DNA of 15,016 bases, from positions 1 through 15,016 of the forward strand of contig CAZYWA010000157.1 in assembly GCA_964650975.1 (NCBI GenBank). Direction: 5' to 3'. Position numbers and translations under genes: made by a program. Source of the DNA: CAZYWA01 sp964650975 [NCBI: uncultured bacterium]. GTDB lineage: Bacteria; JADJOY01. Positions 5,833 through 12,995 of this stretch are shown in pieces. The notes under the pieces are model-generated. The model ran no database searches and was not told where the DNA came from. It saw only the letters and a list, made by a program, of their open reading frames with translations. Position 1 is the stretch's first letter; each line of letters opens with the position of its first letter.

Positions 5833-8585
5833 GAAACAATCCCGTGCGAACCGCGCGCCGGCTGGTGGTCCCGGCATCGAGCACCGAGACGCGCGTGCGC
5901 AGCGCGCTGGCGCGCGAGGCCAACGCCATCGTGCTGGTGGGCGTGGCGGTGTTCCTCGGCCTGGCCCTCGTCACGTTCGACGTCAACGATCCGATGCTGT
6001 TCGAGCGCACCCTGCCGGTTCCGCACTCCGCTGGAAACGTGACCGGTCGCGCGGGAGCGACACTCGCGTTCGCGCTCCGCTGGGCGCTCGGCGACGTGGG
6101 TTACCTGGTGCCCGCGGCGTTCCTGGGCGCGGGCCTGCTGCTCATGATCCGCGGCTACGTGCGCGCGCCCACGCGCCGGCTCCTGGCGCTGCCGCCGCTC
6201 ATCGCGGGGCTCGCCGGGATCTTCGATCGCGTCACCTTCGGGCACGTGGGGATCCTGGGGGGCGGCGGGCGATTGGGGCGCGCGGTGGGCGGCTCGTTGC
6301 AATCGCTCTTCAATCCGGTGGGCACGTATCTGCTGCTGGGTACGGTCTCGCTCGTTTCGTTCGTGATCCTCACCCGGCTCTCGGTGCGAAAACTGAGCAT
6401 CCAGACGGCGCGCGCCGGCGGCTGGCTGGGGCTCGCCCTGGGCCGGCGGGTGGCGAGCGCGCGCCAGCGGGCACGGGAGGAGCGTGCCGTCGGGCTCGAC
6501 GACTCGGCCCGCACTCCGCCGCTCATCGAGCGCGGGTCGCCGGAGGACGGACCGGCCGCGATGCGCGACGCGCTCTCCACCGCCGAGTACGCGCTGGGCG
6601 GCCCTTCGCTCGACCTGCTGGGCGCCACGGACCTCGACATGGACCGTGACACCGGCGGCGCCGCGGGCGGAAACGGGGCCGCGACGAGGAAGAAGCGTGC
6701 CGTGAAGAAGGCCACGGCGATCATCGAAACGCCGCCGGAAACCAGCTTCGAAGACGAACCCCTCGACATTCCGGAGCCGGAGGCGACGCCACTGCCGGAG
6801 CGGGTGGCGGCGGCCGCGCCTCCGCCGGTGCCCGTGGCCGCGGTCGCCTCGACCGCGCCACCTGCGGCGCCCGCAACTCGCGCGACCGTGCCAGCACCTT
6901 CGGCGGCGCAGCCGGCGTCACCACCGCCCGCGTTCAAGGCGACCGCACCGGCGGCAGCGGACGAGCCCGCGGCGCCACTCGCCGCCGTTTCCACTCCTCC
7001 TCCGGTCATCCGTGCGGAGCAGCCGCCGTCGGAGATCATCGCTCCGCCCACGGAGGCCTTCGACGCGGCCGCGCCACCCGCGAAGCCCGTGCAGCAGCGC
7101 TTTCCGTTCATCGGCTCCGACAAGCCGTGGAAGACGCCCGAGCTCAAGCTGCTCGAGATGCCCGAGAAGAAGAACACCGAGATCGATCGCGAGTTCCTGG
7201 TCGCGAACGCCGATCTGCTCGAAAAGCGCCTCGCAGAGTACGGAGTCACTGGCAAGGTGAAGGCGGTGCTCCCCGGCCCCGTCATCACCCGCTACGAGCT
7301 CGAGCCCGCGCCAGGCGTCAAGGTGAGCCGCATCCTGGCGCTCTCCGACGATCTGTCACTGGCGATGAAGGCGACCAGCATCCGCATCCTGGCGCCCGTG
7401 CCGGGAAAGGCCGTGGTGGGAATCGAGATTCCCAATGCCTCACCGGAAACGGTCTACCTGCGCGAGATCATCGCCGCCGACCCGTTCCAGCTCCACAAAG
7501 GCAAGCTGCCGATGGCGCTCGGCAAGGACATCTCGGGAAACACCATCGTCGCCGATCTCGCCCGCATGCCGCACTTGCTGATCGCCGGCGCCACCGGCAG
7601 CGGCAAGAGTGTCTCGCTCAACAGCATGATCTGCTCGCTGCTCTACCGCGTCACTCCCGACGACGTGAAGATGATCATGATCGACCCCAAGATGCTGGAA
7701 TTGAGCCCGTACGAGGGCATTCCGCATCTCATGCTGCCGGTCGTGACCGACATGCGAAAGGCGTCGCTGGCGCTGCGCTGGGCGGTCGAGGAGATGGAGA
7801 AGCGCTACAAGAACCTGGCGCGCGCCGAAGTGCGCAACATCGACAGCTACAACCAGGTGATCGCCGAGGAGCTCAAGCGCATCGACGAGACGCCGGGGCT
7901 GCGCGAGAAGCTGATCGAGGAAGGCGAGGAAATTCCGGAGAAGCTCCGCTACATCGTGATCGTGATCGACGAGCTCGCCGACATGATGATGGTGGCGTCG
8001 AAGGAGGTCGAGGACTCGATCTGCCGGCTGGCGCAGATGGCGCGCGCCGCGGGCATCCACCTGGTGGTCGCGACGCAGCGGCCCAGCGTCGACGTGCTCA
8101 CCGGCATCATCAAGGCCAACTTCCCGGCGCGCATCAGCTTCAAGGTGTCGTCGCGACCCGACTCGCGCACCATCCTCGATTCGATCGGCGCCGAGCGGCT
8201 GCTCGGGAACGGCGACATGCTGATGCTCGCGCCGGGCACCTCCAAGGTCACGCGCATCCACGGCTGCTACGTGAGCGACGGCGAGATCCAGCGGGTGATC
8301 GCCCACTGGAAGAAGCAGGGCAAGCCCAAGTACGACAAATCGATCCTCGAGGTGCCGGTCGAGGACGAGGACGGCGCGGACGGACAGAACGATTACGACG
8401 AGAAGTACGACGACGCGCTGGCCTTCGTGTCACAGCTCGGTCATGCGTCGATCTCGCTGGTCCAGCGGCGGTTCCGCATCGGCTACAATCGCGCGGCGCG
8501 TATCATCGAGAAGATGGAGCGCGAAGGTGTGCTCGGCCCGTCCGACGGTGCCAAGCCGCGGCAAGTACTGGTCAACCGGATCTGA
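5829..8585 (+). CDS. ftsK: DNA translocase FtsK/SpoIIIE
   Basis: FtsK is the septal DNA pump that clears chromosome termini before division and activates XerCD recombination at dif. This 918-residue protein has an N-terminal membrane domain with about four hydrophobic segments (near 32-51, 76-107, 117-133 and 163-182). A long linker rich in Ala and Pro spans about 200-420. The alpha/beta motor domain carries Walker A 'GATGSGKS' (587-594, K593), Walker B 'IVIVIDELADMMM' (D714, E715), and the family-typical 'HLVVATQRPSVDVLTGIIKA'. The C-terminal winged-helix gamma domain (about 856-918, with 'SLVQRRFRIGYNRAARIIEK') reads the polar guide sequences and contacts XerD. Translation starts at a GTG inside the stop of the HtrA-like gene (GTGA overlap), indicating coupling. 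LolA follows after 7 bp, the same order as the ftsK-lolA pair of proteobacteria. Confidence 0.98.
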   Translation: MRNNPVRTARRLVVPASSTETRVRSALAREANAIVLVGVAVFLGLALVTFDVNDPMLFERTLPVPHSAGNVTGRAGATLAFALRWALGDVGYLVPAAFLGAGLLLMIRGYVRAPTRRLLALPPLIAGLAGIFDRVTFGHVGILGGGGRLGRAVGGSLQSLFNPVGTYLLLGTVSLVSFVILTRLSVRKLSIQTARAGGWLGLALGRRVASARQRAREERAVGLDDSARTPPLIERGSPEDGPAAMRDALSTAEYALGGPSLDLLGATDLDMDRDTGGAAGGNGAATRKKRAVKKATAIIETPPETSFEDEPLDIPEPEATPLPERVAAAAPPPVPVAAVASTAPPAAPATRATVPAPSAAQPASPPPAFKATAPAAADEPAAPLAAVSTPPPVIRAEQPPSEIIAPPTEAFDAAAPPAKPVQQRFPFIGSDKPWKTPELKLLEMPEKKNTEIDREFLVANADLLEKRLAEYGVTGKVKAVLPGPVITRYELEPAPGVKVSRILALSDDLSLAMKATSIRILAPVPGKAVVGIEIPNASPETVYLREIIAADPFQLHKGKLPMALGKDISGNTIVADLARMPHLLIAGATGSGKSVSLNSMICSLLYRVTPDDVKMIMIDPKMLELSPYEGIPHLMLPVVTDMRKASLALRWAVEEMEKRYKNLARAEVRNIDSYNQVIAEELKRIDETPGLREKLIEEGEEIPEKLRYIVIVIDELADMMMVASKEVEDSICRLAQMARAAGIHLVVATQRPSVDVLTGIIKANFPARISFKVSSRPDSRTILDSIGAERLLGNGDMLMLAPGTSKVTRIHGCYVSDGEIQRVIAHWKKQGKPKYDKSILEVPVEDEDGADGQNDYDEKYDDALAFVSQLGHASISLVQRRFRIGYNRAARIIEKMEREGVLGPSDGAKPRQVLVNRI

Positions 8586-8592
8586 TCGCTCG

Positions 8593-9396
8593 ATGCGCCA
8601 ACCAACATCGGCACCGGGAAGCGTCGCGAGCGTGCTGCTCGTGGGTGGGCTGGCGTTTTCCCAGCTCGCGGCCGTGCCTCCCGCGAGAGCTTGCTCCCCA
8701 GGACGAGTCATCCAGGTCGCGGCCGCGGACACTCCGGCAGTCGCTCCGTCCGCCACTGCCCCGGCCGCCGAGAAGGCGGAAACCTCGGCCAACGCCAAGA
8801 AGATCCTCGCCAAGGTGCAGGCGCGCTACGCCAAGATGCAGGCTTTCCACGCGCGCTTCCACCAGGAGATGTCCTCCTCGACGCTCGGCCAGAGCATGCC
8901 TGGCGACGGCGAATGCTGGTTCGCGAAGCCGGGCAAGATGCGGTGGTCCTACGACAAGCCCGAAAAACAGCTGCTCATCTCGGACGGCGCGCACATCTGG
9001 TTCTACCAGTCGGAGCGCGAGCAGGTGCAGACCAGCGCGATCGATCCCGAGATCGCGAAGCAGATCCCCACCGGCTTCCTGAATGGCACCAGCAGCCTCA
9101 CCGAGGGTTACGTGGCCGAGCTGCCCAAGCTCGACCTGCCACCCAAGGAGGGCATCGCGGTGGACCTCACGCCGCAGCACGCCGCGCCGTTCCAGAAGCT
9201 GCGGGTGATCGTGGAGCCGAGCACCAACCTGGTGACCGACATCACGATCTTCGATCCGTTCGGCAACGTGAACCGGCTGAGCTTCACCGAGATCCAGCCG
9301 GTCGAGATGCCGAAACCCGATTTCTTCGAGTTCAAGCCGCCGGAAGGCGTGCGTGTGATCGAGGCACCCACGGCGCCCGGCGTTCCGGCTCCCTGA
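8593..9396 (+). CDS. lolA: Outer-membrane lipoprotein carrier protein LolA
   Basis: LolA is the periplasmic chaperone that receives lipoproteins from the LolCDE transporter and passes them to the outer membrane. The 267-residue protein has an N-terminal secretion signal (hydrophobic 'VASVLLVGGLAFSQLAA', residues 11-27). A short Ala/Pro/Thr linker (about 42-66) then leads into the LolA fold. Diagnostic stretches are 'ILAKVQARYAKMQAFHARFH' (71-90), 'CWFAKPGKMRWSYDKPEKQL' (108-127), and 'LISDGAHIWFYQSEREQVQ' (128-146), matching the family's pattern of a Pro-x3-Arg-Trp segment followed by 'isDG..lW.Y'. Later strands include 'VTDITIFDPFGNVNRLSFTE'. It is longer than the E. coli protein (about 200 residues) because of the linker and the C-terminal tail. 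The ATG at 8593 sits 7 bp past ftsK. Its presence is consistent with the several predicted lipoproteins in the window. Confidence 0.93.
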   Translation: MRQPTSAPGSVASVLLVGGLAFSQLAAVPPARACSPGRVIQVAAADTPAVAPSATAPAAEKAETSANAKKILAKVQARYAKMQAFHARFHQEMSSSTLGQSMPGDGECWFAKPGKMRWSYDKPEKQLLISDGAHIWFYQSEREQVQTSAIDPEIAKQIPTGFLNGTSSLTEGYVAELPKLDLPPKEGIAVDLTPQHAAPFQKLRVIVEPSTNLVTDITIFDPFGNVNRLSFTEIQPVEMPKPDFFEFKPPEGVRVIEAPTAPGVPAP

Positions 9397-9413
9397 CCGT
9401 TCCGATTCGATCG

Positions 9414-9484
9414 CTCGCGCGCGAGGGACCGCGCGCGCTCCAGCCGTTCCGCTAGCGGACGATCGCCGCGACCTCGACGGCGAT
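9414..9484. terminator. Convergent-gene junction with three palindromes
   Basis: The 100-bp gap between the convergent lolA and propeller genes holds a 12-bp palindrome CTCGCGCGCGAG (9414-9425), a second 12-bp palindrome TCCGCTAGCGGA (9448-9459), and a stem ATCGCCG/CGGCGAT (9462-9468 with 9478-9484). Symmetric structures work on both strands, which suits a bidirectional terminator. No T-tract is present, so the role is inferred from position. Confidence 0.45.
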
Positions 9485-9496
9485 GCCGCCGACGGC

Positions 9497-11233
9497 CTAG
9501 GTCACGTACACGCGACGGCCGTCGAGGCTCGGCTCGATCGAGCGGATGCGGCGGCCCACCTGGACGTGACCGCGAACCGCCAGCGAATCGGGATCGACCG
9601 CCAGTAGCTCGCCGCTCACGTAGTTGCTCACCCACAGGATCCGGTTGCGCGCGTCCCAGGTGAGGTCGCGCACGCCGTAACCCACGTGCGCCTCCGCCTC
9701 GAGGGCGCCGGTACGCCCGTCGACGCGGTAGACCCGGCCGGTGTCGAGGTACGAGACGAACGCCTTGCCGCGCTCCGGATCTCCGGTGAGCCGGTGGAAG
9801 TGGCAGCCGAACGGGAACGGCGGCACCAGCCCGCGTCGCAGGCCGATCTGCGAAAGTGGTTCGCCTCCCTGGGCTCCGTAGAGGTCGAATCGCCCGCAGC
9901 TCGCCAGGTAGATGCGGCCGAGCGACTCGTCGGCGAAGAATCCGTTGGGCAAGCATTCCTGGAGCTCGACGTCGACCCCGCCGGTGTCGAGCGCGATCCG
10001 CCGCACGTCGCCGGTCGAGTCGTCGATCGCGTAGAGGTGCTTCGCATCCGGCGAGAGCTGCAGCAGCGTCGGACCGCCGATCTCCACGCGCGGCACCGGC
10101 GCCAGCATCGAGAGGGTGGCGAGATCGATGCGATCGATCTCGCCACCGCTGTAGTTGCCGACGTAGCCGATGCCCTGCTGGCAGTCGGTCACCAGGTTGT
10201 AGCCGGTGTGGATCGCGAGCGTGCCGCTCACCTTTCCCCCTGGCGCAATCCGCACGATGCCGTGGGCAATCTCGCGCGAGCCGTAGATGATCCGGTCGGG
10301 ATCGCAGGCCTCCATCAGGAAGCGATTGTCCGACCAGGCACCGCCGCTGCCGTTGCGGTAGAGCACGCTGACACCGGGCTGGGCCGCGACCCGCGCGGCG
10401 TCGCCGGTCGACGGAAACAGCAGAAACTCGCCCCACCAGGCCCAGAGGCCGAGCACCACCAGGCCGGCGGCGGGGCCGATCACGCCGAGCTCGCGGCAAC
10501 CGGCGCGTCCGGCCAGGAGCGCCGGCCCGGCGCCGAGCAGCACCAGACCGGCGGCGACCGCGAGCCGAGGAGGGAATTCGACTGCCTGCGGAGGATCGAG
10601 GGTCAAGTAGAGAGCGAGCACCACCGACGCCGCGAGCAGCACCTCGAAGCGCCGCTCTCGAGCGACGCCCAGAGCCGCAAGCAACCCCGCGGCGAACACC
10701 ACGAAGAACGTGGTCTCGGCGCCGTTCAGAAACGGCGCCCAGCGCACCAGCGCGAAGAGGAAGGTCGCGAACCCCACGACGTAGAGGCCCGCGAGCGCTC
10801 GCGCCACGAGCGGATGGCGCTCCGCGAGCCTAAGCCGCGCGCTTCGCATGACCGGCAACGCCACGACGTAGAGCGCCGACGCCGGGAACGTGTGCAGGCC
10901 CCACCACAGCGACACCGCCACGTCGCGGCGCAGCGCGTGAGCGATCGTGGAGAGCGCGAGCGGCCGTTGCGGCAACCGGCCGCGCAGCACGGCGGCGGTT
11001 CCCGTGGCGAGTACCTGAATGCCCGCCGACGCAACGGCCATTCCGAAGACCGAGCCCAACCCGAGCCCAAGCTCGAGCGTCAGCCAGCCGTGCGACGCGA
11101 GCGATGTCCCCAGCCGCTGCCCCCACGGCCTCCCGACCATGAGTGCCACGACCAGCGAAAACCCGAGCCCGGCGAGCCACACCAGGGCCGCCGTCGCGCG
11201 ACGCACGACCGAGAAGACAGCGCTGGTGCTCAC
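9497..11233 (-). CDS. Polytopic membrane protein with C-terminal beta-propeller
   Basis: This protein of about 578 residues has two halves. Residues 1-275 contain about eight hydrophobic segments (roughly 13-33, 52-83, 108-128, 145-166, 172-191, 196-212, 224-243 and 250-272). Residues 285-578 show NHL/YVTN-like propeller repeats, for example 'VGNYSGGEIDRIDLATLSML', 'LYAIDDSTGDVRRIALDTGG', 'VSYLDTGRVYRVDGRTGALE' and 'LWVSNYVSGELLAVDPDSLA'. The propeller should face the periplasm or outside and bind an unknown partner. The GTG at 11233 was preferred because a longer frame from a TTG at 11269 would start inside a hairpin (11249-11267); the ribosome site is weak either way. No enzymatic motif was recognised. 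It lies downstream of the PHP lipoprotein gene on the same strand, separated by a hairpin-rich gap, and I cannot name a function. Confidence 0.75.
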   Translation of the reverse strand: MSTSAVFSVVRRATAALVWLAGLGFSLVVALMVGRPWGQRLGTSLASHGWLTLELGLGLGSVFGMAVASAGIQVLATGTAAVLRGRLPQRPLALSTIAHALRRDVAVSLWWGLHTFPASALYVVALPVMRSARLRLAERHPLVARALAGLYVVGFATFLFALVRWAPFLNGAETTFFVVFAAGLLAALGVARERRFEVLLAASVVLALYLTLDPPQAVEFPPRLAVAAGLVLLGAGPALLAGRAGCRELGVIGPAAGLVVLGLWAWWGEFLLFPSTGDAARVAAQPGVSVLYRNGSGGAWSDNRFLMEACDPDRIIYGSREIAHGIVRIAPGGKVSGTLAIHTGYNLVTDCQQGIGYVGNYSGGEIDRIDLATLSMLAPVPRVEIGGPTLLQLSPDAKHLYAIDDSTGDVRRIALDTGGVDVELQECLPNGFFADESLGRIYLASCGRFDLYGAQGGEPLSQIGLRRGLVPPFPFGCHFHRLTGDPERGKAFVSYLDTGRVYRVDGRTGALEAEAHVGYGVRDLTWDARNRILWVSNYVSGELLAVDPDSLAVRGHVQVGRRIRSIEPSLDGRRVYVT

Positions 11234-11248
11234 GCCGTCGGTCGTAGC

Positions 11249-11357
11249 GCGGGGACTCGTCCCCCGCAAGGCTTTCCGGGGATCGTTTCGGACCGCTCAG
11301 AGCGGGTGGGGCCCCGCCCGAATTCACTTCGGGCGGGGCGGGGGCTTGGAAAGCCCC
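11249..11357 (-). terminator. Four tandem GC-rich hairpins between the PHP and propeller genes
   Basis: Four separate stems lie in a row. They are GCGGGGAC/GTCCCCCGC with one bulge (11249-11267), CCGCT-CAG-AGCGG (11293-11305), a perfect 12-bp stem GCCCCGCCCGAA/TTCGGGCGGGGC with a 5-nt loop (11311-11339), and GGGGCTT-GGA-AAGCCCC (11341-11357). GGCTTTCC (11270-11277) and GGAAAGCC (11348-11355) form an additional longer-range pair. On the minus strand they start 36 bp past the PHP gene stop. The 12-bp stem is the strongest terminator-like structure in the window, though no U-tract follows. They could also be copies of a dispersed palindromic repeat family. Confidence 0.55.
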
Positions 11358-11392
11358 GGCGGCAACTCAGTGAGCCGCGAATGCGGCCTTCC

Positions 11393-12778
11393 TCAATCCA
11401 GGTAGAGGTGGTTGGTCAGGATCCAGGGCCACTCGACGAGATACTGCGCCGGCGTCGGTCCCAGGTACGGCGTCAGGTGGTTCGGCACGACCCACACCTC
11501 GGCTCGATAGGCCCCGGTGGCCGTGGGCTGGAAATCGAGCGGCGCGTCGGTGCTGGTCGCGACGATCTCGTCGGTGCCACCCGGCAGCACGTGCTTGAGC
11601 TTGATCGTGACCACGTCCGCGGGCCCGCCGGCCGGAGCCGTCGGGTGGAGCGTGGGAAGCGGCACGTGGATCGTCGTGTCACCGGCCACCAACGCGGTGG
11701 TCTCGCCCATGCCGATCGTGGTGCTGCCGGAGGTCGCGTAGAAGTCGTAGCCGACCGGCGAGCCGAGCCCCTCGACCACCACGAAATTGCGCTCGTGGCG
11801 GGCCGCGTCTTTCTCCTCGTCGAGCGTCATCGCGTGAACGAGGAGATGGTTCGAGATCCACTTGTTGATGCGCCGGTGGCTGTCCATGCGCTCGCCGTCG
11901 GGCGCCGTGAGGGCCAGCACGTTCTCGTGCGAGTCGTTGCCGACGGTGCCGGTGGTGTGCAGCCCCGCGTCGATGAGCGTGTCCCACTTCTGGAAGTAGA
12001 TCGGCGTGAGCGTGAAGTAGGACATGAACGACAGATCGGGCACCGGTCCCGCGGTGGGATTCAGGATGTACGGGAGCAGCGCGAGCCCGCCGTCGTAGGG
12101 CGGCAGGCCGAGGTACTGCTGGCGGATGTCGGGATCGAGGTTCGCGTGGATGTTGTAGATCTCGATCGAGTCCATGCCCAGCGACAGCAAGTAATTGGTG
12201 TCCTTGCTCTCGGTATGGGCGATGCCGGCCACGGCGCTCGACACCGACTTGAGAAGCGCGACCGTGCTCGCGCTGTTGTCGTTGTAGAGCTGATCGCGAG
12301 TCGGCTGATCCGGCGCCAGATGCTGCACCATGCCGTACGGCATGAGCTCGTCCTCGAAGCCGACGGTCATCTGCGGCGTCGCACCGGTGTCGCACGACAC
12401 GTGGTTTACGACCGGACCGTACGGACCGTCCTCCAGCACGTCACCGGTGCGCGGCAGGAGCAGATCCGGGAACTCGTACTCGTCCATGTGCGCCGGATGA
12501 TCGGTGAGGTTCGCGAAGTCGAGGTGCAGCTCGCACTCCGCGTAGCGCAGGTCCTGGTAGCACTGCTCGTTCACCACGCCGCCCGGCAGGCCGTTGTTGT
12601 CGCAGGCGTCGTGGGAGTACGGCGAATGCAGATGGATGATGGAGCGCGCGATGGTCCAGCCGTGCGGCGAGCCGAGCTCGCTCGAGGGCGGGAGATCCTT
12701 CGGATAGGTGCGCGAGTCACAGGCCGCCGCGAGCAACAGCAGGCTCACCAGTGACCAACTCGAGGAACGCCGAGCCAT
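11393..12778 (-). CDS. PHP-superfamily lipoprotein (putative metal-dependent phosphoesterase)
   Basis: The 461-residue product begins with a clear lipoprotein signal (MARRSSS, then 'WSLVSLLLLAAA', C20 in LAAAC). Metal-ligand motifs of the polymerase-and-histidinol-phosphatase (PHP) superfamily follow in order: 'IIHLHSPYSHDA' (H49, H51, H56), 'LTDHPAHMDE' (D93, H94), 'GIAHTES' (H188), 'IEIYNIHANL' (E207, H211) and 'GNDSHEN' (D282, H284). These are the positions expected for a trinuclear metal site. Residues from about 330 onwards are beta-rich ('TTIHVPLPTL', 'TGAYRAEVWVVPNHL') and look like an added C-terminal domain. PHP enzymes hydrolyse phosphoesters; the substrate here is unknown, and the protein is predicted to be anchored outside the cytoplasm. 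A good ribosome site GAGGTGA (complement of 12782-12788) supports the ATG. Tandem hairpins follow the stop. Confidence 0.85.
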   Translation of the reverse strand: MARRSSSWSLVSLLLLAAACDSRTYPKDLPPSSELGSPHGWTIARSIIHLHSPYSHDACDNNGLPGGVVNEQCYQDLRYAECELHLDFANLTDHPAHMDEYEFPDLLLPRTGDVLEDGPYGPVVNHVSCDTGATPQMTVGFEDELMPYGMVQHLAPDQPTRDQLYNDNSASTVALLKSVSSAVAGIAHTESKDTNYLLSLGMDSIEIYNIHANLDPDIRQQYLGLPPYDGGLALLPYILNPTAGPVPDLSFMSYFTLTPIYFQKWDTLIDAGLHTTGTVGNDSHENVLALTAPDGERMDSHRRINKWISNHLLVHAMTLDEEKDAARHERNFVVVEGLGSPVGYDFYATSGSTTIGMGETTALVAGDTTIHVPLPTLHPTAPAGGPADVVTIKLKHVLPGGTDEIVATSTDAPLDFQPTATGAYRAEVWVVPNHLTPYLGPTPAQYLVEWPWILTNHLYLD

Positions 12779-12870
12779 GGTCTCACCTCATGCCGGTGCG
12801 CGCGCGGCGAACCGGATTTGTCAGGGACACGTTCACGGTAGCACAGGGCCCGCGGACGGCGCACGCGCGC

Positions 12871-12880
12871 GGGGGGGGGG
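12871..12880. repeat. Ten-base G/C homopolymer upstream of the PHP gene
   Basis: A run of ten G (ten C when read with the PHP gene) lies 93-102 bp upstream of that gene's ATG, next to an alternating GC tract at 12863-12870. Runs of this length are prone to slip in replication and in sequencing. In the upstream region of a surface-lipoprotein gene such a tract could alter promoter spacing. No convincing -35/-10 pair was found around it, so a regulatory role is only a possibility. Confidence 0.5.
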
Positions 12881-12900
12881 ACGATCCCCGATTCGGGCCA

Positions 12901-12966
12901 CGCGCCGGGCACCGGCGCGCTCCACCGGGCCACTCGTGACTTGGAGCCCGCCGGTCTCCGGCGGGC
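12901..12966 (-). terminator. Two strong 3-nt-loop hairpins after the glycosidase-like gene
   Basis: CCGGCGGGC/GCCCGCCGG forms a perfect 9-bp stem with a 3-nt loop (12946-12966). CGCGCCGG/CCGGCGCG forms a perfect 8-bp stem around GCA (12901-12919). Read on the minus strand they begin 30 bp past the stop of the glycosidase-like gene. No U-tract follows either. Together with the G10 run they make up most of the 217-bp gap before the PHP gene. Confidence 0.5.
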
Positions 12967-12995
12967 GGCGCTCCGTAACGGCTCGAGCCACCGCG

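Noticed and set aside
6155-7288. Minus-strand open frame opposite the ftsK 5' half
   Set aside because: Gly/Ala/Ser-rich antisense of the Ala/Pro linker of FtsK; no start signal and no domain.
11234-11269. Upstream TTG start extending the propeller protein by 12 residues
   Set aside because: The extension runs through a hairpin (11249-11267) and adds polar residues before a good signal-anchor; the GTG at 11233 is simpler, though not proven.
9686-12754. Plus-strand open frame of 1022 codons
   Set aside because: It lies antisense to the propeller and PHP genes, whose translations show clear signal peptides, membrane segments and metal motifs. The plus-strand product is a low-complexity Arg/His/Gln/Glu-rich sequence typical of the opposite strand of GC-rich genes.
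12827-12853. Possible plus-strand promoter TTGTCA ... TAGCAC near the PHP gene
   Set aside because: The spacing is only about 15 bp, the -10 is poor, and no plus-strand gene follows.
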